The position numbers and the translations under genes were made by a program. The notes under the pieces were generated by a model, which was given only the letters and a program-made list of their open reading frames with translations, did no database searches and had not been told where the DNA came from. From NCBI GenBank assembly GCA_911810475.1, contig OU461276.1, positions 1,972,001 to 2,036,000 of the forward strand: a stretch of 64,000 nt of DNA, written 5' to 3'. The stretch comes from Candidatus Celerinatantimonas neptuna (lineage in GTDB: Bacteria > Pseudomonadota > Gammaproteobacteria > Enterobacterales > Celerinatantimonadaceae). Shown here in pieces: positions 1-9,325 of this stretch (position 1 is its first letter; the number at the start of each line of letters is the position of its first letter).

Positions 1-418
1 TACAGTTATAGCCCAATCAATCCAGTCTTGGTGGATGCCTAAGACGAATCTTTGAAACAACTTGATCATTAACACTGACAGCAACGCGATGGTTAAAGCC
101 CCTGAAATTTTTTGAAAAAACCTTGGGTACATTGAACCCATTATCATCATAATGACTGTGACAGCCAGCTGTTATACGGATCGCTTCAATGACTAGCGAA
201 TTATCGTACACAGATACAACCATCTTCACGATTAAGCCAAAAGGCACGACGACAAAGTTGTACCCCACAAAACTAATGATTGGCTTTTCAGAGGAATTGA
301 ATAAATAGATACCAAATAAACAAGAGGCGAAGTAGCCAATGAAAATTCCCAAGGATTGATTGCCAAAGCAATTAGGGTCTATATTTGCGACTAATAACCA
401 GTTTATGAAAACCCCCAT
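1..418 (-). pseudogene. BI-1/YccA-like membrane protein, frameshifted, 3' end outside window
   Basis: The first 80 or so residues are hydrophobic and resemble Bax-inhibitor-1/YccA-type multi-helix membrane proteins (helix GYNFVVVPFGLIV followed by a YDNSLVIEAIRITAG stretch). From about position 170 the annotated frame turns hydrophilic (CHSHYDDNG) and stops at base 17. The neighbouring frame instead gives hydrophobic sequence (VTVIMMIMGSMYPRFF, then LTIALLSVLMIKLF, then HQDWIDWAI) that runs off base 1. So a one-base frameshift near 160-172 explains the data. The start has a good GGGGAG ribosome site. It is either a pseudogene or a sequencing error. The family assignment is from memory of fold pattern, not alignment. 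Confidence 0.55.
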
Positions 419-761
419 AACAAATACTCCCCTATAGTTACATTATACATTGTTGGACTTATCAATTTGCTATTTGTCACTTGTCTATTAAATACATCAG
501 ATTCAGGCATCGATATTAATTCCTTTTTAGGTTCACTTAACATGTGGTGATTAGAGCGCATGCACATTTTTCAAACCTATTATCTTAAATTGATAACACA
601 GAACCTATTGTTTATCCGTCCGTCATTTCGAACTTCATTTGGAAATTTAAACGGTGCGATTCAGTGATCATTTATTACTATCACCATGAATAGATATTTA
701 ATTGGTAAAAGATAGAACATGGCCTATAGCTACACAATTATATAAAATAAATCAGTTCTGA
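419..761. other. Non-coding AT-rich stretch
   Basis: No coding frame, strong promoter or hairpin stands out here. It separates the start of the BI-1-like gene from the 3' end of the decayed acyl-CoA dehydrogenase gene, both on the minus strand. Confidence 0.5.
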
Positions 762-1915
762 TTAAATAACATGATTGTTGATAACTTCTTCAGCGATAAC
801 TGTTCTCAGTAACTCATTGGGTCCAGCGGCAAGAGTTGCACCAATAGCATCCCGGTATAAACGGGAGCTAACAGCTCCTTCTGTATATCCCTCAGCTCCT
901 GAAAACCGAATGAAATCAGTAGCGATACAAACATTTAACTCTGTAGCTTGTGTTTTTAAAATCGCAGCTTTATACATATCAACACCACTATCACTCGTCG
1001 AATGTTCATGCCAAATTTGCTGGCAAAAAACTTCCAACATATGGTAACGACTAATATATTCGGCTAGCGGATGACTAATAGCCTGAAAATCAGAGAATAA
1101 TTTCCCGTGGATCTTCTTTCCTTTGACTGTCTGTATTATTAAATCTAATGCTTTTTTTACACTCCCTAAAGCCAATGTTCCAGCCACAAGGCGTTCAAAT
1201 TTGAGAGCTTCTGATAAATACAGCATCGCCATATTAGGGTGACCAATTATATTTGTATGGTCAACTAAGCATCCATTAAAATTCAGATGGCAAATATCAG
1301 CTCCTTTCCATCCAAGCATACAGATAGAAGTTTTGCCAATACCTTCAATATCAGCAGGAATGGCAAAAAAACTTGCAACGGCTAGATGATTAGATGCGTC
1401 AGAGGAACCTGTTCGGACTAAAGTAATAATAAGATCAGCATGTTGCCCATTAGCTACATAACTTTTTCCACCTTTCAAAAGAATAGAATCAGAAGTCATA
1501 TGTTGTTCACTATGGCATGAGATCGTTTGTAAATTTGAACCGCCGGATTGATCTGTAATTGCAAGAGCACAAATACAATCTCCAATCTCTAATTTAGGCA
1601 AAAAACGAGATTTAAGTTCTTCACTACCAAAATGACGAATATAGAAAGGTGCCATAAATGCTGCAACACCAATAGCTGATCGAAATCCTGCATAACCAAG
1701 ATACCCCAATTCCTCCAAAAAATGGCAGTTCGCCATGATTCAGGACCACTATGAGGTAACTTAAATACGTCAAGTCCAGCTAAAATATTCCATGTCTTTT
1801 TATTAATAAATCCTTCTTCCTCACTTAAACGGGCTCTATCTTCTAATAGATTAATTTTTGATATAACATAGGCACGGTAGTCTTTTTTTTCAACGTAAAG
1901 CAAACTATTTTCCAT
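762..1915 (-). pseudogene. Acyl-CoA dehydrogenase family protein, single frameshift
   Basis: Two overlapping minus frames (start at 1915, then 1736 to 762) make one acyl-CoA dehydrogenase of about 385 residues once a one-base shift near 1730-1740 is repaired: LPHSGPES joins ANCHFLEELGYLGYAG. The flavin-fold core motifs are present (ALAITDQSGGSN; C-terminal FSGAEGYTEG and RLYRDAIGATLAAG). The usual YEGT glutamate is AAG, but a glutamate sits in the KFERLVAG segment. That is where isovaleryl-CoA-dehydrogenase-type enzymes, and the prolyl-carrier-protein oxidases of pyrrole pathways, keep their base. The start overlaps the adenylation gene stop by 11 bases, so the two formed an operon. Oxidation of a carrier-bound amino acid is an inference. 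AT-rich. Confidence 0.8.
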
Positions 1916-3725
1916 TGACTTTCCTTATGGGACATATGATATAGTCGCTATCCAATATAGAAGTAATATCTGAAGGAATCTCAAAAACTGCATTAGGTGT
2001 CCCAGCCGCAGCCCATAAAGGTTTAATCGATAGTAAATCTTCATCTACAACGACCTTCATTTTTTCAGCATGACCTACAGGAGGAACACCACCAATTGCA
2101 AATCCAGTATGTTTACGGACATATTTAGCATTCGCTTTACTAATAGTCGAACCTATTTCTTTAGATACTTTAGCCTCGTCGACTTGATTAATACCACAAG
2201 CGAGAACAAGTACTGGCACTCCTGATTCAGTCTCTTGAAAAACAAGTGATTTTACAATTTGTTTCTCTTCACATCTCAATGTTGAGGCAGCATCTTTTAC
2301 AGTTCTTGTCGATGAGGGAAGCTGCTGCACCTGTGCTTTAATACCCTTTTGATTCAAAAAATCTTGTAACTTTGTAGCGCTATTACTTGTGGTTTTATTG
2401 TCTAAAGACATAATCAATGACTCCTTATCAATCTTTTGAGTTATGGTAAGAGGGAATTCTCGATAATGAATAATAATCCTCGGCAACATATATCCAGGTA
2501 AAATTTTTCTAAGCAAATTAGTAACTATGTTTGAGGTGATATTAGGGACTGCAGGCTGAACAAATGCCAGAAGCTGTTGTTCTCCAGAAGCTAGTTGATT
2601 AACTGTAACAAAACATTTTCTAATATTTGGAAGCGCTTCAATATGAAAAGAAACTTCTTTCAATTCAATTCTAAATCCATTAACTTTAACTTGTCCATCG
2701 ATTCTTCCTTCAAAAATAATATTTAGATCAGATGTCAATTTCCCCCGGTCTCCGGTATCATAAAGAATAAGTTCATGACCATCTATAATACATGATTTAA
2801 AACATTTTTTTGTTTTCTCATTATCACCAAAATATCCAGGAGATAACCCAGGTCCAGCAATGTGTATATTTCCTATTTCACCAACTCCACATACATATTC
2901 TCCATTTAAAATATATATTTTGGTATACTGAATTGGCCGGCCAATAGGAATAGTATATTGATAATTCTCTACTTTTTTAATAGGGTAATAGGAAGAAAAT
3001 GTCGTGCATTCAGTAGGTCCATAGACATTAGTAACGACACCTTCACCAAAAATCTCAATTGCTTTCGTCATATGTCGAACAGAATGAGATTCACCACCGG
3101 TTAAAATTGTTTTTATACCTGATAAACAAGTAGGATCTTCATCAATAATAGTGTTAAATAATGCAGTTGTCAGAAAAATCGTATTTACTCTATTAAATGA
3201 TAATTCATTTTTGAGTGCTTGAAGATGCAGTATTTTCTCTGAAAATAAAATACACCTACCGCCATTAAGTAATGGCACCCAAATTTCAAATGTCGCAGCA
3301 TCAAATGCTATTGATGCTAACTGTAATGTTGAAATAACTTCTCCATGATTAATATATATTGGTTTACTGGAGAGCCTAGATACACCTTGATGGCAAATAG
3401 GAACAGCTTTTGGAGTACCAGTTGAACCTGAAGTGAAATTTACATAAATCAGATCACTACCTAAAATGTCAACTGAAGGATTAATTGCTTTATCTGATAC
3501 ATCAATAGATCTCAAATTTAAATTCGTGATACTAAAATTTTGTTCTATAATTGAAGAACTATCTGAAATAAAAACTGGAATTTTTATTTCAGATACTAGC
3601 TTACGAATCCTACTTTCAGGCCAACTAGTATCAAAGGGGACATAGACTGCACCGCACTTGATAATAGCAATAAGTACCTCAATCAACTCTATTGAACGAG
3701 ATACACATATCCCAACAAAGGTCCC
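1905..3725 (-). pseudogene. NRPS adenylation domain fused to YbaK-type editing domain, 5' truncated by IS
   Basis: The frame opens at the IS boundary with GTFVGICVSRSIEL, which is the usual run-up to adenylation core A2, so the true N-terminus is lost. Then come A2 (GAVYVPFD), A3 (NFTSGSTGTPKAV), A4 (FDAATFEIW), A5 (NVYGPTE), A7 (YDTGDRGKL), A8 (GRIDGQVKVNGFRIEL) and A10 with its lysine (LTITQKIDKE). No carrier-protein serine motif (GGxS) follows. Instead the last 160 residues are a YbaK/ProX domain (IVKSLVF lysine, FAIGGVPPVGH). YbaK-family domains deacylate mischarged tRNAs such as Cys-tRNAPro, so this fusion may edit or release a wrongly activated amino acid; that is inference. Partner of the dehydrogenase downstream. 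Probably non-functional now. Confidence 0.85.
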
Positions 3726-3739
3726 CAGGGCGAGAGCGT
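3726..3739 (+). repeat. IS left terminal inverted repeat
   Basis: CAGGGCGAGAGCGT, identical in inverted orientation to the right end at 4988-5001. The similarity continues weakly inward (ACATATTTT against AAATATTTT). Confidence 0.9.
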
Positions 3740-3772
3740 GAACATATTTTGATCAGAACGGCCCTATCTCAC

Positions 3773-4918
3773 TCATTCTTCTGCCACGACTTTTAGGCCT
3801 GCCGCTAACACCTTATCTAAATACGCTATGTCCATGCTGGCGATTTTTTGTTTGCGCCGAAGACTGGCTTTTTTGCTCGTTTCGGCTCGCAGCATGTTTA
3901 AAGAAAAATGCCTCATCGTGGCTAATATTTCGGCCGATTCTCCATGATAAATTGGACATTTGTCTTCATTCATAGAGACATCAAGCACCCAGTGTAGGCT
4001 ATTTTCTATGCCCCAATGGCCTCGAACTGCATCGGCAAATCGGGATGTGTCTAAGTCTGCAGAACTGATGTAATAGCGGTATTCTAAAGAGTATTGCTGG
4101 GCTTTCTTTTCAAAGCGATACCCCATGGCGACGCCAATGGTTTTCAACCCTGCCCATTCTTCAAATTCCCCCACTAAAGCCGTAGCAGGTAATACCTTAT
4201 ATTCTCTGGCCTCGTAGCGCCCATGCCCCTGAGTAATTTGTATCTGTTTCGGATCAACAGGAAGAGAAATACTCTCAGCTAAGGCTTGTTTAACCGCTCG
4301 GTGCAAGCCATCTTGGTTGCCTTTTACCGCTAAAAGATAATCACCTTTTTGTGTCACAATCTGCTTTGCAATGTCTTTCTGACATCCCATGGCATCAATA
4401 GAAACAAGACAACCTTTTATATCCAAAAGCCTTAATAACGCTGGGATAGCCGTGATTTCATTCGATTTTTCTTCTGTCTTTATTTGCCCCATGACGACAC
4501 CATTGCGTGTCGCGAAGGCACTGACCATGTGAATGGCAGATTGACGGCTTTCTCGGTTATAAGAGCTTCTGAGTGTTTTGCCATCGATGGCGATGATCTC
4601 CCCAGAGGTTCGTTTTGAGACAGATTTCGCCCAGTTAATAAAGCATTGTCGAAACTGAGTGGTGTTGAGTCGAGAAATGATACGAGCAATGGTATCGTGA
4701 GTGGGCACACCTTGAAGAAAAAGCCCTTTTTCCTGTAACCAGAGGCGATGTGCTTCTCCAAAATCTTCAATGTCCTCCCAGCCAGAAGCTCCGCTAATCA
4801 CACTACAAATTGATAAAAATAGAACATCAAACAGAGAATAGGTGATTTTAGCCGCTTGTCGTGGGTCTTGAATGTTCTTGAAATGCTGAGAAAAAGCGTC
4901 AATGTCCAGAGTTTTCAC
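3773..4918 (-). CDS. ISAs1-family DDE transposase
   Basis: Full-length transposase of 381 residues, the usual size for the ISAs1 (H-repeat-like) family. N-terminal DDE_Tnp_1-associated region (IQDPRQAAKITYSLFDVLF), then the catalytic core: first Asp in IAIDGKTLRSS, second Asp in VSIDAMGCQKDIA, and Glu in HWGIENSLHWVLDV. GTG start at 4918. It sits inside perfect terminal repeats and has no internal stop, so the element may still be mobile. More copies elsewhere in the genome are likely but cannot be seen here. Confidence 0.95.
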   Translation of the reverse strand: MKTLDIDAFSQHFKNIQDPRQAAKITYSLFDVLFLSICSVISGASGWEDIEDFGEAHRLWLQEKGLFLQGVPTHDTIARIISRLNTTQFRQCFINWAKSVSKRTSGEIIAIDGKTLRSSYNRESRQSAIHMVSAFATRNGVVMGQIKTEEKSNEITAIPALLRLLDIKGCLVSIDAMGCQKDIAKQIVTQKGDYLLAVKGNQDGLHRAVKQALAESISLPVDPKQIQITQGHGRYEAREYKVLPATALVGEFEEWAGLKTIGVAMGYRFEKKAQQYSLEYRYYISSADLDTSRFADAVRGHWGIENSLHWVLDVSMNEDKCPIYHGESAEILATMRHFSLNMLRAETSKKASLRRKQKIASMDIAYLDKVLAAGLKVVAEE

Positions 4919-4987
4919 CTTAAAAAGGCGTAAGATAGCTCCAGACTTATCAGCAAGTCAACCGACCATATTGGTTAAAAAATATTT

Positions 4988-5001
4988 ACGCTCTCGCCCT
5001 G
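4988..5001 (-). repeat. IS right terminal inverted repeat
   Basis: Reverse complement of the left end. It lies four bases upstream of the -35 box of the following operon, so the IS stops just short of that promoter. Confidence 0.9.
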
Positions 5002-5004
5002 TCG

Positions 5005-5033
5005 TTGACACACATTTTTTTTGGTTGTATTAA
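5005..5033 (+). promoter_or_regulatory. Sigma-70-type promoter for the opine/ATP-grasp operon
   Basis: TTGACA at 5005-5010 and TATTAA at 5028-5033 with an exact 17-base spacer. It is 51 bases upstream of the first gene and begins four bases outside the IS right end, so the promoter is not supplied by the IS. No other promoter is evident within the tightly overlapping operon. Confidence 0.7.
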
Positions 5034-5084
5034 ATGTATCTGGAAAAAAGAGAAATATAATAATGAGTTGGCAGGTAATTAAAT

Positions 5085-6230
5085 ATGAAAAAAAACGTTC
5101 TCATTATCGGAGGCGGTCACGTCGGGGTGTCTCTCGCCGTTGATCTTGATATAAGTAGAAATGACGTCACAGTCGCAACATTATCGGATTCTAAAACCTC
5201 ATCTTTGATTGAATTCTTTCATTCTAAAATTGACGTCATCGATAATCTTAATGCACTTTCTAATAGTCTCTGCTGCAAAAATATCAAGACGACCGAATTC
5301 AATACATTAGACTCACTCATCCAATATGATGCAGTATTTATTTGTGTTCCTGATATATATGAACTGCGGAATACCATTTTATTAAGAGTGAACAAAGAAT
5401 GTAAAGCGCAGTGTCTTGTCGTACATATTCGCGCAGGCCAGGCAGGATTAATCAATACACTGCAAAGCATTTATGCAGGCAGTCGGGAGGTCGCGCATAT
5501 TCTGGTGGAAGATTCATTGTATGGCACTCGAGTGGACTTTCAAGCGCGGCGGATCACCACCAAGCGGAAAAAAGAGGTCAATGTCTCTGTGGTAAATGGC
5601 GATGCACGGACCTTGGAAGCGTTAGGCGGTTACTTTGCGATCCCTGACCTGCCCTGGTTCCCTTGTTTAAACAGGACGGAGACGAAAAACCTGCTATTCG
5701 ATCCATTGGGATTCATTATCCATTCTGGGGTGTGTTTGGATGGGGATAACTTAGACAAAACGCTGTCTGGCCAGTCGTACAATCACTATATTGAGGGGGT
5801 GGATCGGGCGTTGGGAGACAAGCTTGAAAAGCTCGACAATTTGCGCGTCTTTTTGGCCAGTTCGTATGGAGCAAAAACCACCAGTTTTAAAGACATATTA
5901 AATAGGCAGTACAATGTCGATGTCGAAGAAAGCTTATATTTAACGCTTCAAAACTGTACCGGGGTATATAAATCAATGTCGCCTAAAAATATAGAAGCGC
6001 TCAAGTCTTCTCGGTATATCCACGAAGATATTCCCGCTCTCTATGTCTTTAAATACCTCATGGATCGTGAAGGCATCACGTCCGATGAATTAGATTCATA
6101 CATTTCTATCATTGAAGAGAAATGTCAACGTATCGGCATTGATTTATTACCTCTTAAGAGGTACAAAAATGGTTTGCATGATATGAAATATACCAAGTTT
6201 GACATTATGAGAATATTAAATGAACGATAG
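5085..6230 (+). CDS. Opine (octopine/nopaline-type) dehydrogenase family protein
   Basis: 381 residues. The N-terminal Rossmann fold begins IIGGGHVGVSLA (dinucleotide binding). The C-terminal half has the opine-dehydrogenase fold: DPLGFIIHSGVCLD, where the family usually has a His-containing motif near the substrate, then YIEGVDRALGDKLEKLDNLR and SRYIHEDIPALYVFKYL (family pattern RY-x-x-EDIP). Such enzymes join an amino acid amine to an alpha-keto acid by NAD(P)H-dependent reductive amination. Pseudopaline and staphylopine metallophores use one (CntM), but no nicotianamine-synthase-like gene is present here. First gene of the operon; it overlaps the next by 11 bases. Codon use turns GC-rich after about residue 100. 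Substrates unknown. Confidence 0.8.
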   Translation: MKKNVLIIGGGHVGVSLAVDLDISRNDVTVATLSDSKTSSLIEFFHSKIDVIDNLNALSNSLCCKNIKTTEFNTLDSLIQYDAVFICVPDIYELRNTILLRVNKECKAQCLVVHIRAGQAGLINTLQSIYAGSREVAHILVEDSLYGTRVDFQARRITTKRKKEVNVSVVNGDARTLEALGGYFAIPDLPWFPCLNRTETKNLLFDPLGFIIHSGVCLDGDNLDKTLSGQSYNHYIEGVDRALGDKLEKLDNLRVFLASSYGAKTTSFKDILNRQYNVDVEESLYLTLQNCTGVYKSMSPKNIEALKSSRYIHEDIPALYVFKYLMDREGITSDELDSYISIIEEKCQRIGIDLLPLKRYKNGLHDMKYTKFDIMRILNER

Positions 6231-7362
6231 AATTATCAATATTGTTATCAGTAAAGCCGATGGAAAAGAGCGAAATATATTTAATAAGCTCTCCGCAATC
6301 GACAACCTTGTTTTAATTACGACGACAGACGTGGCAAAGAGTTACTCTGCTGATGCAAAGGTCGTCGCGGTCGAATCGTTTGAGCTTCATCATTTGCTGG
6401 ATGCCGTGCGCGGGTTACAACAAGACGCTCAAATCCATAGTCTGATCAGCTCGAGTGAGCCGCTGGTGGAAGTGTGTGCAAAAATTCGAAAGGTGCTGCA
6501 CATACAGGGGCAATCAGAGGCCAGTGCGATCGCCTTTCGCCAAAAAGACATCATGAAAGACTATCTAAAAACGGCAAAGACGTTTCAGGTACCGGCCTAT
6601 TGGCAGTCGGGGTCTGGGGTCAATGTTACCGATTATTTTTCGCCCAACCAGCCGGTGATTGTCAAACCGGTCGATGGATCTTCTTCCATTGGGGTGACCA
6701 AGTACGATTCCATTGTTGAAGCAGGGAAAATCCCGGACAACTACATCGTCGAGGAATACATCGCTCTGCCCATGCTGCATGTTGATGGGGTCATCAAAGA
6801 TGGCCAGGTTGTGTTTCGCTCCGTCTCAACATATTCAAGTAACTGTCTGTGTTTCGAGAACAAAGAGATACTCAGCAGCGACACTGTGGAGGATGCGGTA
6901 CTCGACCGTCGAATTGATGCGGCGTTATCGGAAATTTTTTCGTTGTTACCCACTCCCTACAACTCCGCTTTTCATTTAGAAATGTTCTATTCCGATGAGA
7001 CGCTGGTGTTTTGCGAAATCGCGAGCCGTGCGGGAGGCGGGTATATTGTGCGAGCAAACCAAGAAGCGTACGGCGTTGACATCAGTAAAGAAGGGATGTT
7101 GGCCCAAGCTGGGGTGTGCACGATCACCGCGCAGCCGAAGAAAACCAAGCACACGCGTTTTTATCTCATCCCTTACGGCTACACCGTCGATGAGTCGCGA
7201 CTTCAGGCGATTGACGGTGTAGTTGACTACAATATTTCCGACCAGCATCAGGCCAAATCGACGTCTTCGGTAGACATGCAAGCTTCGGTCTTGCTGGCCA
7301 ATGCGGACGCCACTCAATTCACGGTCAACTCATCCATCCTAGAACAAGAGGTCTTGGCATGA
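6220..7362 (+). CDS. ATP-grasp ligase
   Basis: 380 residues. ATP-grasp fold: phosphate-binding VIVKPVDGSSSIGV around residue 150, adenine-contact VEEYI near 180, and metal ligands HLEMF and FCEIASRAGGG near 270-290. Members of this fold form amide bonds through acyl-phosphate intermediates. With an opine dehydrogenase, a second ATP-grasp and an exporter in one operon, ligation of amino acids or an opine is likely, but the substrate cannot be read from the sequence. The start overlaps the dehydrogenase stop by 11 bases. GC-rich compared with the flanking chromosome. Confidence 0.85.
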   Translation: MNDRIINIVISKADGKERNIFNKLSAIDNLVLITTTDVAKSYSADAKVVAVESFELHHLLDAVRGLQQDAQIHSLISSSEPLVEVCAKIRKVLHIQGQSEASAIAFRQKDIMKDYLKTAKTFQVPAYWQSGSGVNVTDYFSPNQPVIVKPVDGSSSIGVTKYDSIVEAGKIPDNYIVEEYIALPMLHVDGVIKDGQVVFRSVSTYSSNCLCFENKEILSSDTVEDAVLDRRIDAALSEIFSLLPTPYNSAFHLEMFYSDETLVFCEIASRAGGGYIVRANQEAYGVDISKEGMLAQAGVCTITAQPKKTKHTRFYLIPYGYTVDESRLQAIDGVVDYNISDQHQAKSTSSVDMQASVLLANADATQFTVNSSILEQEVLA

Positions 7363-8054
7363 GGATCTTATTAACTGGGTGCACGGGTGGCTACGGCCAG
7401 GCCATCGCAGACGTCGCGACGCAACGGGGCCATTCCATCCTCGGCCTCGCCCGCGATCACGACAAACTATCAGCGATGCAGGCGTCTGGTCTTCTGGAGA
7501 GGCAGTTAAGCTGCGATCTGTCGGTTTCCAATCGAGACAACCCGGCCTTGATCGCGGCGATCCACGACTTTAACCCTCAGGTCATTATTAACAACGCCGG
7601 CGTGGGCTCCAAAGGCAACACCATTGCCAAGGAGCGTCCCGCGGCACTGACCACGGCCTTTCATGTCAACGTACTGGCGCCGTTTGAGCTGGTTCAAATC
7701 GCGTCTGAGCCTAGCGGGCAAGACTTACGTTTGGTTATCAATATCAGTTCACGACGCGGGTCTTTTTACGACAACGCACGGGATGAGACGGCCGTCAAGT
7801 GTTCTTACACTTACCGCATTACCAAAGGGGCACAAAACATGCTGACCGCCTGCATGGCCACGGATCCATTATTGGCGGGCGTCCGGGTACTTAGCATACA
7901 TCCAGGGAAACTAACCACGGGGTTAGGGGTCAGTGACGCTTCCCTAGACCCACGGCTTTCGGCCGAGCGATTGCTCCAGATGTTTGAGCAATTGCCGGCT
8001 GAAGGCGACTACTTTTCACTGCAAAATCACACACCAAGAAGGATGAACTGGTGA
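7359..8054 (+). CDS. Short-chain dehydrogenase/reductase
   Basis: 231 residues, classical SDR. TGCTGGYGQAIA is the cofactor loop, NNAGVG the structural motif, Ser in INISSRRGS and YRITK the catalytic YxxxK. It would oxidise or reduce a carbonyl or alcohol on the operon product or a precursor. It overlaps the upstream ATP-grasp gene by four bases (ATGA) and the downstream one by four (GTGA), so it is translationally coupled. This is the most GC-rich stretch of the window by eye. Confidence 0.85.
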   Translation: MRILLTGCTGGYGQAIADVATQRGHSILGLARDHDKLSAMQASGLLERQLSCDLSVSNRDNPALIAAIHDFNPQVIINNAGVGSKGNTIAKERPAALTTAFHVNVLAPFELVQIASEPSGQDLRLVINISSRRGSFYDNARDETAVKCSYTYRITKGAQNMLTACMATDPLLAGVRVLSIHPGKLTTGLGVSDASLDPRLSAERLLQMFEQLPAEGDYFSLQNHTPRRMNW

Positions 8055-9325
8055 ACAAACACGTCGTTTTTTTAGAGCTCACGAACAACAAAGCTGGCTT
8101 AGAATTTTTACGGTCGACGAAAAACCTCGGCTGTGACATCACCTTGGTCACGTTTAATGTCTCCTACTATGAAGGCTTAGCGGACGGCCAAACCTCAGCG
8201 CTGAGCCTGGTTGACCACATTGTGGAGTACGATGTCCATGACAAGCCATTCGAAGAAATCTTAACCACCTTCTTAGACATCGATGCCAACCGGCCTATCT
8301 CTCAAGTGATTGCCTTAATGGATCTCGAAATCGTTACCGCCGCGCTGATCAACGATGCACTTGGCTTACCGGGGCTTGCCAGCAGAGCCGCTATTACGTG
8401 TCGCAACAAGTATCTCGCGCGAAAAGCATCGGATGCTGTCGGCTTCACCAAGCCAAAATACTGGTTATACAATATCGAGAGCGATCGTTACCCTGACGAT
8501 CTTGAGTATCCGGTCGTGGCGAAGCCCATCAATTGTGCCGGCAGCAATTCAGTCAAATTGTTACAGAACGCGCAAGAGCTGACGAACTACATTCGTCAAT
8601 ATCAAGCCAACTCCACATATTTCCGTGGGGTGAACAAGAGCCAAAGTATATTGCTTGAGCAGTACATCATGGGGGATCTCTACAGCATTGAAACCTTTAC
8701 GCAAGATGGTTACCACCATGTATTAGGGGTGTCCGACCGAGTGATGGGAGAGTTGCCGAACTTCCCAGAAATCAGTGCGTGTTTTCCGGTCGACAATGCA
8801 GGCACACAGAAATCCGTCGATAAGGTGAAAGAACTGCTTTCCGCGATTGGGTTCAACATTGGATTTGGTCACACCGAGGTTATCGTCAATGGCGAGGACG
8901 TGTATCTGGTCGAGATCAACCCACGCATTGCGGGATCGGACATCTCTCTGATCATGAACCAATGTTACGACTCAAAGCTGTATGATAATGGGATGGCTGC
9001 GATACTCGGAGGCCGGTTTCATATCCCATCTCTCGTGGGGTGTGGGATTTGGATGAACTTAGTGCCTTCTCAATCAGGGATCGGCGCCGCGATTGACTAT
9101 TCTGGTGCGGATGTCAACGTCATCAAGGAGTCTCCGCGACCGTTTGGCCGTCATCTGAAAACCAACCCGGCTTTGATGGTGGAAACCTGGGGGGCCATCA
9201 CGATGATCTCAAGCAGCGCAGATGCGCTCAACCATGATCTAAGAGTCTTCTACCACCATTGCGACATCGAGATCGATAGCGTGCGCGTTCCATTGAAGGA
9301 TTTCCATAAAGACTATGTTATTTGA
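8051..9325 (+). CDS. ATP-grasp ligase (amino-acid ligase type)
   Basis: 424 residues with a GTG start inside the SDR stop. The N-terminal Rossmann-like region (HVVFLELTNNKAGLEFLR) is followed by ATP-grasp motifs YPVVAKPINCAGSNSVKLL (about 160), LLEQYIMGDLYSIE (about 205) and the metal site GFGHTEVIV ... YLVEINPRIAGSD (about 275-300). This layout resembles the carnosine-synthase/BacD-type L-amino-acid ligases more than the first ATP-grasp gene does. The two ligases are unlike each other, so two separate bond-forming steps are likely. It overlaps the MFS gene by 11 bases. Confidence 0.85.
   Translation: MNKHVVFLELTNNKAGLEFLRSTKNLGCDITLVTFNVSYYEGLADGQTSALSLVDHIVEYDVHDKPFEEILTTFLDIDANRPISQVIALMDLEIVTAALINDALGLPGLASRAAITCRNKYLARKASDAVGFTKPKYWLYNIESDRYPDDLEYPVVAKPINCAGSNSVKLLQNAQELTNYIRQYQANSTYFRGVNKSQSILLEQYIMGDLYSIETFTQDGYHHVLGVSDRVMGELPNFPEISACFPVDNAGTQKSVDKVKELLSAIGFNIGFGHTEVIVNGEDVYLVEINPRIAGSDISLIMNQCYDSKLYDNGMAAILGGRFHIPSLVGCGIWMNLVPSQSGIGAAIDYSGADVNVIKESPRPFGRHLKTNPALMVETWGAITMISSSADALNHDLRVFYHHCDIEIDSVRVPLKDFHKDYVI

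Larger units (their letters stand above)
3726..5001. mobile_element. ISAs1-family insertion sequence, 1276 bp
   Basis: Bounded by perfect 14-base inverted ends CAGGGCGAGAGCGT (3726-3739 and 4988-5001) and carrying one intact DDE transposase. The bases just outside (ending GGTCCC on the left, starting TCGTTGACAC on the right) share no target duplication. The left side cuts the adenylation gene and the missing gene start is not found on the right. This suggests an IS-linked deletion or recombination rather than a simple insertion. Confidence 0.92.

Noticed and set aside
775..1047. 90-codon plus-strand opening
   Set aside because: Antisense shadow of the acyl-CoA dehydrogenase relic, with no ribosome site.
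6474..7317. Several openings on both strands inside the first ATP-grasp gene
   Set aside because: Shadows caused by GC-rich codon use; the ATP-grasp frame carries all motifs and the operon overlaps.
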